From Lysobacter sp. BMK333-48F3 (lineage in GTDB: Bacteria > Pseudomonadota > Gammaproteobacteria > Xanthomonadales > Xanthomonadaceae): a DNA stretch of 64,000 nucleotides. The notes under the pieces are model-generated. The model searched no databases, was not told where the DNA came from, and saw only the letters and a program-made list of their open reading frames with translations. Positions 58,714 to 64,000 of this stretch are shown one piece after another (positions within the stretch are counted from its first letter, which is position 1; each line of letters begins with the position of its first letter). The DNA is taken from NCBI RefSeq assembly GCF_019733395.1, contig NZ_JAIHOO010000001.1, forward strand, positions 310,001-374,000. The letters are read 5' to 3'. The translations under genes and the position numbers were made by a program.

Positions 58714-58747
58714 CGAACGGCCGCGCCCTGCGCGGCCGTTCGCGTTT
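58714..58747 (+). terminator. Terminator after mscL
   Basis: GCGAACGGCCGCGC-CCT-GCGCGGCCGTTCGCGTTT: a 14 bp stem with a short T-run. The rest of the 58695-59139 gap carries a family A repeat and, near 59041, the promoter region of the peptidase gene. Confidence 0.85.
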
Positions 58748-58761
58748 GCGCCCAGCGCTTT

Positions 58762-58946
58762 TGTAGGAGCGGCGTGAGCCGCGACAGCAGAAGCGATTGA
58801 CGCCAGCGCGGCGTCCGAAGCCGGTGTCGCCGTGCGCCGGCTCGTTTGCTCACCGAATCGGTCTTCGGACAAGACGCTCTCGCACACCGCTGCGGCTGTC
58901 GCGGCTCATGACCGAAGGAAATCCCTGTGGGACGCCGCTCCTACAG
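58762..58946. repeat. REP-like inverted pair, family A copy
   Basis: The left arm TTGTAGGAGCGGCGTGAGCC and the right arm, containing CGGCTGTCGCGGCTCATGAC and ending ACGCCGCTCCTACAG, match the copy at 2094 along almost the whole arms, including the internal GAAGGAAATCCCTGTGGGAC. Confidence 0.85.
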
Positions 58947-59139
58947 AAAGCGCGCATACCGCCAATTTCGGCAAAGCGTTGCCGCGATCGCCTCAAACGC
59001 GGCGATAGCCAGCGACAAAAACCGCTCAAGTCCGACGTGACTTTCCTCAGATAGCGACGCCCATCGCGGTTGCTAAGCTCGCGGTTTCGCCTTATGCCGA
59101 CCGACCTCCCGGGCGGCGGGCCAGCACCAGGAGATGGGG

Positions 59140-60567
59140 ATGCGCGCACCGTTGTGGGCAGCGTTGGCTGCCGTGTTGTTCTCGGGTTCGATCGCGGCCG
59201 GCCATGCCGCGGCCGCCCAGCGCGAAACGCGCATTCCGCAGACCGCGCTGGACGCCGTGCCCGAGCTGCGCGAACGCGCCCTGGCCAGCGACCTGGGCTA
59301 TCGCATCACCGAGTCGCTGACCACCGAAGTCGGCCCGCGCCTGGCCGGCAGCGAGGCCGATGCGCGCGCGGTGCAGTGGGCGCAGGCCAAGTTCAAGGAG
59401 CTGGGCTTCGACAAGGTCTGGATCGAACCGGTGACCTTCCCGAAGTGGGAGCGCCGCAGCGAACACGCCGAAGTGCTGGGCGTCCATCGCCAGCCGTTGG
59501 CGCTGACCGCGCTGGGCGGCAGCCCGGCCGGCAAGGTCGAGGCGCAGGTGGTGCGCTTCGCCGACCTGGCCGCGCTGGAGGCCGCACCGGCCGGTTCGCT
59601 GGCCGGCAAGATCGCCTTCGTCGATTACCGCATGGAGCGGGCCCGCGACGGCGCCGGCTACGGCCCCGGCGGGCGGGTGCGCAGCCGCGGTCCGTCGGCG
59701 GCGATCCGCGCCGGCGCTTCGGCCTTCCTGATGCGCTCGGCCGGCACCGACTCGCACCGCAATCCGCACACCGGCATCACCCGCTTCGACGACGGCCTGA
59801 CCCCAATTCCCTCGGCCGCACTGGCCGCGCCCGACGCCGACCAGCTCGCCCGCCTGGCCGCGCGCGGGCCGGTGCAGGTGCGCGTCGCCCTGGACTGCGG
59901 TTGGGACGGCCAGGCCAGTTCGCACAACGTGATCGGCGAGATCCGCGGCAAGAGCAAGCCCGACGAAGTGGTGATCATCGGCGGCCACCTGGATTCCTGG
60001 GACCTGGGCACCGGCGCGATCGACGACGGCGCCGGCGTCGGCCTGACCATGGCCGCGGCCAAGCTGATCGGCCAGACCAAGCTGCGTCCGGCGCGCAGCG
60101 TGCGGGTGATCGCCTTCGCCAACGAGGAACAGGGCCTGCACGGCGGCAAGGCCTACGCGCTCAAGCACGCCAAGGACGTGGCCAAGCACCAGATCGGCGC
60201 CGAGAGCGACTTCGGCGCGGGCCGCATCTACGCCTATTCCAGCTCGGCGCCGGACTACGCCCGGGCGGCGGACAAGCAGATCGCCGAGGCGCTGGCGCCG
60301 CTGGGCATCGAGCACACGCCCGGCAAGGGCGGCCCGGGCCCGGACATCTCGCCGTTCGCGGCCGGCGGCCTGGCCTGGGCGCGGCTGGCGCAGGACGGCA
60401 GCGACTACTTCGACTACCACCACACGCCCGACGACACCCTGGACAAGATCGACCCCAAGGCGCTGGCGCAGAACGTCGCCGCCTACGCGGTGTTCGCCTA
60501 TCTGGCGGCCTCGGCCGAGGGCGATTTCGGCAGCGCGCCGAAGCAGGTGACGCCGCCGGAGGAGTGA
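59140..60567 (+). CDS. Exported M28 family zinc aminopeptidase with PA domain
   Basis: A 475-residue protein with a signal peptide (WAALAAVLFSGSIAAGHAAA). A protease-associated domain (about 125-240) is followed by the M28 catalytic domain with zinc ligands and active site in IIGGHLDSWDLGTGAIDDGA, FANEEQGLHGGKAY, ESDFGAGRIY and YFDYHHTPDDT. It is similar to secreted glutamate carboxypeptidase/aminopeptidase-like enzymes and probably trims peptides in the periplasm. The ATG at 59140 is chosen because AGGAG lies 7 bases before it; ATG 59134 is too close to that site. Confidence 0.92.
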   Translation: MRAPLWAALAAVLFSGSIAAGHAAAAQRETRIPQTALDAVPELRERALASDLGYRITESLTTEVGPRLAGSEADARAVQWAQAKFKELGFDKVWIEPVTFPKWERRSEHAEVLGVHRQPLALTALGGSPAGKVEAQVVRFADLAALEAAPAGSLAGKIAFVDYRMERARDGAGYGPGGRVRSRGPSAAIRAGASAFLMRSAGTDSHRNPHTGITRFDDGLTPIPSAALAAPDADQLARLAARGPVQVRVALDCGWDGQASSHNVIGEIRGKSKPDEVVIIGGHLDSWDLGTGAIDDGAGVGLTMAAAKLIGQTKLRPARSVRVIAFANEEQGLHGGKAYALKHAKDVAKHQIGAESDFGAGRIYAYSSSAPDYARAADKQIAEALAPLGIEHTPGKGGPGPDISPFAAGGLAWARLAQDGSDYFDYHHTPDDTLDKIDPKALAQNVAAYAVFAYLAASAEGDFGSAPKQVTPPEE

Positions 60568-60594
60568 GGCTCCAAGAGCGGGAACGAGTAGAGA

Positions 60595-60627
60595 GGAACG
60601 AGCGGGGTCCGCTCGTTCCTTTTTTTT
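60595..60627 (+). terminator. Terminator after the M28 peptidase gene
   Basis: GGAACGAGCGG-GGT-CCGCTCGTTCC followed by eight T: a perfect Rho-independent terminator 28 bases past the stop. Confidence 0.95.
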
Positions 60628-60647
60628 GCCGCCGGAGCGGCGCGCTC

Positions 60648-60690
60648 GGGGACGGAGGGGGTTAAGCGCGCTTAACCCCCTGCGGCCCCT
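60648..60690. repeat. GGGACGGAGGG...TTAAGC palindrome, family C copy 3
   Basis: GGGGACGGAGGGGGTTAAGC and GCTTAACCCCCTGCGGCCCC form a palindrome meeting at GCGC. It follows the M28 terminator directly, in the promoter region of the R-body gene. Confidence 0.85.
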
Positions 60691-60817
60691 GCCCTATCGG
60701 CGCGGATAGTTTCTGCTCGGTCACAGAATCGTCGCGAAGCGCGCCCGGTTGCGGCCGCGCTTTGCGTTATTCCAGGACGCACGGCTGCATGCCGCTCACT
60801 TTCACAGGGGGAATCCA

Positions 60818-61405
60818 ATGCCGGACACCGTCGTAAATCCGCAAATCACCGACGCCATCACCCAGGCCAACGTCAAAGTCCTCGGCCAAGCGCCGGCCAT
60901 GGCGATGGGCTCGATCTACCAGTCGGTCGCGCACGCGCTTTCGATCCTGTACATGGACGCCGTGACCGGCCAACAGCAGCTGCAGATCACCGCGCAGGCG
61001 TCCCTGACCCAGGGCGTGATGCAGCTGTATAGCGTGGACACCGCGTCCGACGCAGGCCCGCAACAAGTGGAGACCGCCGTGAACGACACCGCACAAGCGC
61101 TGAACGCCTTCGCCTCGACCAAGAACGCCCAGTTCGGCGGCGAAGTCTCCGGCCAGGTCAAGGACGCGGTGAATTTCACCCAGGAAAAGGTCCTGAGCGC
61201 GGCGGGCGATTTCGCCTATGGCCAGCGCGCCTGCAGCGACGCCTTCGTCGCCGCCCTGGAGCAGGTCGGCGCCGCCCAGCACCGGCAGCGGATGCAGGTG
61301 CTGCAGGAAGCCGCCAGCGCGGTGTGCCTGAGCGCGATGCTGAAGTCGCCGGAGCAGGCCGAGGCTTACGCCGAGCTGCTGGAACGGATCAAGCGGCTGG
61401 TCTGA
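60818..61405 (+). CDS. RebB-family R-body protein with C-terminal extension
   Basis: A 195-residue protein whose first ~85 residues match the R-body protein RebB: VNPQITDAITQANVKVLGQA, PAMAMGSIYQSVAHALSILY, QITAQASLTQGVMQLYSVDT. R-bodies are refractile protein ribbons that roll up and spring open, first seen in Paramecium killer endosymbionts. Typical RebB is about 80-110 residues; here a second, partly helical half (NDTAQALNAFASTKNAQFGG through ELLERIKRLV) is added, with two cysteines. It is alone, with no second reb gene in the window. GGGGGA precedes the ATG. Confidence 0.85.
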   Translation: MPDTVVNPQITDAITQANVKVLGQAPAMAMGSIYQSVAHALSILYMDAVTGQQQLQITAQASLTQGVMQLYSVDTASDAGPQQVETAVNDTAQALNAFASTKNAQFGGEVSGQVKDAVNFTQEKVLSAAGDFAYGQRACSDAFVAALEQVGAAQHRQRMQVLQEAASAVCLSAMLKSPEQAEAYAELLERIKRLV

Positions 61406-61430
61406 AACCGCGCCGCGGCGGCGCGTGCGC

Positions 61431-62519
61431 TCAACGGCGCGCGCGCCACGCCGCCAGCAGCACCGCGGTGGCCGCGGCGACGTTGAGGCTTTCGACCTGG
61501 CCCGAACCCGGAATCGACAGGCGCTGGTCGCAGGCCGCGGCCAGTTCGCGGTCCATGCCCTCGCCCTCGGCGCCGAGCACGTAGACCAGGCGCTCGGGCA
61601 GCGGCGCGCGGAACAGATCGTCGCCGCCCTTCACCACCGTCGCGGCCAGGGCGAAGCCGGCGCCGCGCAACTGCGCCAGGGCATTGTCGCTGCGGCCCAT
61701 GCGCACCATCGGCACCGCTTCGGCGCCGCCCTCGGCGACCCGCGCGGCGGCGCCGGACAGGGCCAGGCTCGCCTCTTTCGGCAACAGCACCGCGCTCACG
61801 CCGAAATGCGCGGCCGAGCGCAGGATCGCGCCGAGGTTGTGCGGATTGCCGACCCCGTCCAGCCACAGCGCCAGCTGCGGCCCGGCCGGCAGATCGCGCA
61901 GCCATTCCGACAGCGACACCGGCTCTTCGCGCAATACATCGGCGACCACGCCTTCGTGGTGGCTGCTCGCCGCCAGGCGGTCCAGGTCTTCCTGCTCGAC
62001 CACCCGGTAACCGACCCGGTTGGCCACGCACCAGGCCAGCAGCGGCTGCAATTGCGGGATCCGCGGCGCGTCCAGATACAGCTTGCGGATCGCCTGCGGA
62101 CGGCGCGCGTACACCGCGCGGATCGCGTTGAGCCCGTACAGGCGCACCTCGGCGTCGCGGCGCGCGCGCTGCGGCGAGGGCGCGTCGTAGCCTTCGTCGT
62201 CGCCGTCCTCGAAACGGGCGCGGACCTCGTCGCGGGCCCGATGGCCGGCGCGCTCCGGTCGCGGCGCGCGCTCGCCGTCGCGGCCGGCGTCGCGATAAGG
62301 GCCGTCGCCGTGGCGATGGCGCTGCTCGCGGCGTTCCGAACGCGAATGCGGATGGGCGTGGCCGCGGTGCGGCACGGCGTCGCGACTGTGCGGCTCTTCG
62401 CCGGCCGGCCGCGGCGGCCGCGCGTCGTCGCGGCGCTCATCGCGACGGGGCGCGCTGCGCCAGGGGCTCTCGCCCGTGCCGCCGGGCTTGCGCGGGCCGC
62501 GCGGGGGATCATGTCGCAT
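61431..62519 (-). CDS. TrmH/RlmB-type RNA 2'-O-methyltransferase with disordered N-terminal extension
   Basis: A 362-residue SpoU-family enzyme. Residues 1-120 are Arg/His/Asp/Pro-rich and surely disordered. The conserved part begins RLYGLNAIRAVYARRPQAIR (substrate-binding domain), continues with SSHHEGVVADV, and has the knotted SAM site: DGVGNPHNLGAILRSAAHFG (motif 1), VYVLGAEGEGMDRELAAACD (motif 2) and SGQVESLNVAAATAVLLAAW (motif 3). It probably methylates 23S rRNA (RlmB-like, Gm2251) or a tRNA. Its start overlaps the upstream acetyltransferase gene by 11 bases. Confidence 0.9.
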   Translation of the reverse strand: MRHDPPRGPRKPGGTGESPWRSAPRRDERRDDARPPRPAGEEPHSRDAVPHRGHAHPHSRSERREQRHRHGDGPYRDAGRDGERAPRPERAGHRARDEVRARFEDGDDEGYDAPSPQRARRDAEVRLYGLNAIRAVYARRPQAIRKLYLDAPRIPQLQPLLAWCVANRVGYRVVEQEDLDRLAASSHHEGVVADVLREEPVSLSEWLRDLPAGPQLALWLDGVGNPHNLGAILRSAAHFGVSAVLLPKEASLALSGAAARVAEGGAEAVPMVRMGRSDNALAQLRGAGFALAATVVKGGDDLFRAPLPERLVYVLGAEGEGMDRELAAACDQRLSIPGSGQVESLNVAAATAVLLAAWRARR

Positions 62520-63066
62520 CGTCCAGACTCCTTCTAACCTTAGCGAACACCCGCAGATCGTGCAGTTGCCCGCGCTTGTACACGGCGCAGCGTTGCGCGC
62601 CTTCTTCGTCGAAACCGTTCTTCAACAGCACCCGCGCCGAGGCCGGGTTGTGGTCGAGCACCGTCGCATACAGGCGATACAGCGACAGCTCGCGCATCGC
62701 CCAGGGCGCATACGCGGCGACCACCCGGGTCATCACGCCGCCGCCCCACAGCCGGCGGCCGAGCCAATAGCCGAACTCGGCGCAATGGGCGCGCTCGCCC
62801 TGGCCCGGACGCGCGCCGATGCCGCCGACCGCCTGGCCGTCGACCTCGATCGCGAACACCGAGGCGTTCAGATCGACCACCTCGCCGGCAAGGAAGCGCT
62901 CGCCGTCCTGGCGCGTGTAGGGATAGGGAAAACGGTCGCTGGTCGCGCGCGAAACCTGCTCGTCGTGCGCGTGCGCCACCAGGCTGTCCAGGTCGTCGCG
63001 GCGCCAGCGGCGCAGGACGAAGCCGTCGCCCGTGAGGGGGCCGGCAGGGGAAGCGGGGGCGTTCAT
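62509..63066 (-). CDS. RimJ/RimL-type GNAT acetyltransferase
   Basis: A 185-residue acetyltransferase. It begins with the RimJ/L-style GDGFVLRRWRRDDLDSLVAH, then VFAIEVDGQAVGGIGARPGQ, AEFGYWLGRRLWGGGVMTRV (acetyl-CoA site) and LYRLYATVLDHNPASARVLL with the C-terminal NGFDEEGAQRCAVYKRG. Members modify N-terminal Ser/Ala of ribosomal proteins or other small amines. It precedes the RNA methyltransferase gene on the same strand with an 11-base overlap, so both are translated together. Confidence 0.9.
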   Translation of the reverse strand: MNAPASPAGPLTGDGFVLRRWRRDDLDSLVAHAHDEQVSRATSDRFPYPYTRQDGERFLAGEVVDLNASVFAIEVDGQAVGGIGARPGQGERAHCAEFGYWLGRRLWGGGVMTRVVAAYAPWAMRELSLYRLYATVLDHNPASARVLLKNGFDEEGAQRCAVYKRGQLHDLRVFAKVRRSLDDAT

Positions 63067-63130
63067 GCGGTAAGCCTAATTAGCCGGCCGCCGGCCTGCA
63101 AACGGCAAGCCGAAATGCCGCTCCGCTCCC

Positions 63131-63294
63131 TTGTAGGAGCGGCGTGAGCCGCGACAGCCGAAGCTGCAGACGAAAGCGCACGGGCCGAAGCCCGGAACCC
63201 CGGCCAGCCGTCGCCTTTGCCGTTCATCCGGTCTGCGGACACGACGCTTGCGTACACCGCTTCGGTTGTCGCGGCTCACGCCGCTCCTACAAAA
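63131..63294. repeat. REP-like inverted pair, family A copy
   Basis: The left arm TTGTAGGAGCGGCGTGAGCC is mirrored by GGTTGTCGCGGCTCACGCCG, ending CTCCTACAAAA. It lies between the RND pump gene end and the GNAT gene. Confidence 0.85.
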
Positions 63295-63299
63295 GCCCG

Positions 63300-64000
63300 T
63301 CAGGCGTGGCCACCGGCCTGCGGGGTTTCCTGTTCCAGCTTCTCCAACTCGTGCGCGACGGCTTCGGGCGACTTGGTGTAGCGCGCCAGCAACACGTAGA
63401 ACGCCGGCACGATGAACAGCGACAGCAAGGTCGAGAACGAGACGCCGAAGATCACCACCACGCCGATCGTCGCCCGGCTGGCCGAGCCGGGACCGCCGGC
63501 CAGCACCAGCGGCACCGCGCCGACCACGGTCGCGATCGAGGTCATCAGGATCGGCCGCAACCGCACCGCCGAGGCCTCGACGATCGCGTCGTGGATCGAC
63601 CGGCCTTCATCGCGCAACTGGTTGGCGAACTCGACGATCAGGATGCCGTTCTTCGCCGCCAGGCCGACCAGCATGACGATGCCGATCTGGCTGAACAGAT
63701 TGAGCGTGCCGCCGGTCATCCACAGGCCGAGCAAGGCGCCGAGCACGCCCAGCGGCACGGTCAGCATGATCACGAACGGATGGATGAAGCTTTCGAACTG
63801 CGCCGCCAGCACCAGATACACCACCAGCAAGGCCAGGGTGAAGGTCATCAGCACCGCGCCGCCGGCCTTCTGGTATTCGCGCGACTCGCCCTTCCAGTCG
63901 ATCTGGGCCTGCTCCGGCAGTTCCTCGGCCACCACCTGATTGAGCCAGGCGATCGCCTCGCCCATGGTGTAGCCCGGCGCGAGGCCGGCGCTGATGGTGA
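63300..64000 (-). CDS. RND efflux pump inner-membrane subunit, C-terminal part (gene continues past window)
   Basis: About 233 residues of the C-terminal end of an AcrB/MexB-type RND transporter. Visible are the membrane helices LMTFTLALLVVYLVLAAQFE, FVIMLTVPLGVLGALLGLWM, IGIVMLVGLAAKNGILIVEF and TIGVVVIFGVSFSTLLSLFI, with the family motifs KNGILIVEFANQLRDEG, RLRPILMTSIATVVG and FYVLLARY. Such pumps work with a periplasmic adaptor and outer-membrane channel to expel drugs or other compounds. The 5' part is outside the window. The tail (HELEKLEQETPQAGGHA) is cytoplasmic. Confidence 0.93.
   Translation of the reverse strand, partial: TISAGLAPGYTMGEAIAWLNQVVAEELPEQAQIDWKGESREYQKAGGAVLMTFTLALLVVYLVLAAQFESFIHPFVIMLTVPLGVLGALLGLWMTGGTLNLFSQIGIVMLVGLAAKNGILIVEFANQLRDEGRSIHDAIVEASAVRLRPILMTSIATVVGAVPLVLAGGPGSASRATIGVVVIFGVSFSTLLSLFIVPAFYVLLARYTKSPEAVAHELEKLEQETPQAGGHA

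Noticed and set aside
1..64000. Insertion sequences, prophage genes or T4SS machinery genes.
   Set aside because: No transposase, integrase, phage structural or VirB/VirD4 genes were recognised on either strand; only effectors and repeats are present.

Overview
This is a 64 kb stretch of a high-G+C genome (visually about 70 percent G+C, one poorer patch at 44.8-46.6 kb). Gene content and style point to a Xanthomonadaceae bacterium, most likely Lysobacter: proteins carrying the XVIPCD signal of the Xanthomonadales killing type IV secretion system (X-T4SS), a secreted metalloprotease and other exported hydrolases, an R-body protein, many TonB-dependent receptors, and dispersed REP-like repeats built on a GTAGGAGCGGCGTCAGCCGC core. 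The species assignment is inference; no rRNA is present.

Layout. 0-5 kb: iron uptake (end of one TonB-dependent receptor with a PepSY membrane protein, then a Fur-box-preceded siderophore receptor) and a YegP-like protein. 5-12 kb: dusB, a methyltransferase, a YdjM-like membrane protein, a racemase, and a minus-strand pair of an LpxH-like phosphoesterase and an OlsF-like two-domain acyltransferase. 11.8-29.7 kb contains the activated-methyl cycle in pieces: metK, ahcY under an SAH riboswitch, and metF. Between these are tandem X-T4SS effectors with a CNF/CheD-like LSGC...His signature (13.2-15.1 kb), a BchE-like radical SAM protein, a LysM protein, an S9 peptidase, and a lipase effector with two upstream exported, probably protective, proteins (24.7-27.7 kb). 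29.9-37.3 kb: a metzincin protease, a DUF4124 protein, ilvE, an OmpR-type two-component system, a candidate small RNA behind phased TTTAA boxes, and rimK/rimB-like genes.

37.9-43.3 kb: a cold-shock/Excalibur membrane protein, then a five-gene, translationally coupled operon (GH3-type ligase, CTP-dependent lipid kinase-like protein, guanylate-kinase-like protein, two unknowns) of no known pathway. 43.5-46.6 kb: an immunity-like lipoprotein with a truncated metallopeptidase effector, followed by a low-G+C two-gene DUF4365 module next to tRNA-Gly(CCC). 46.9-54.4 kb: a GDSL autotransporter esterase and the thiamine genes thiS and thiG-trmB, separated by a repeat-rich insertion holding a large secreted protein with a c-di-GMP riboswitch-like leader. 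54.5-64 kb: an SLC13 transporter, a Rieske protein, an FAH-family hydrolase, mscL, an M28 peptidase, an RebB-type R-body protein, an RlmB/TrmH-type methyltransferase with a disordered extension, a GNAT enzyme and the end of an RND pump.

The most distinctive theme is contact-dependent warfare: four XVIPCD or XVIPCD-like effector loci at three sites (two intact groups and one remnant), but no secretion machinery in this window. The strongest novel candidates are the LSGC deamidase-like effectors, the GH3 operon, the DUF4365 pair and the 35.6 kb small RNA.
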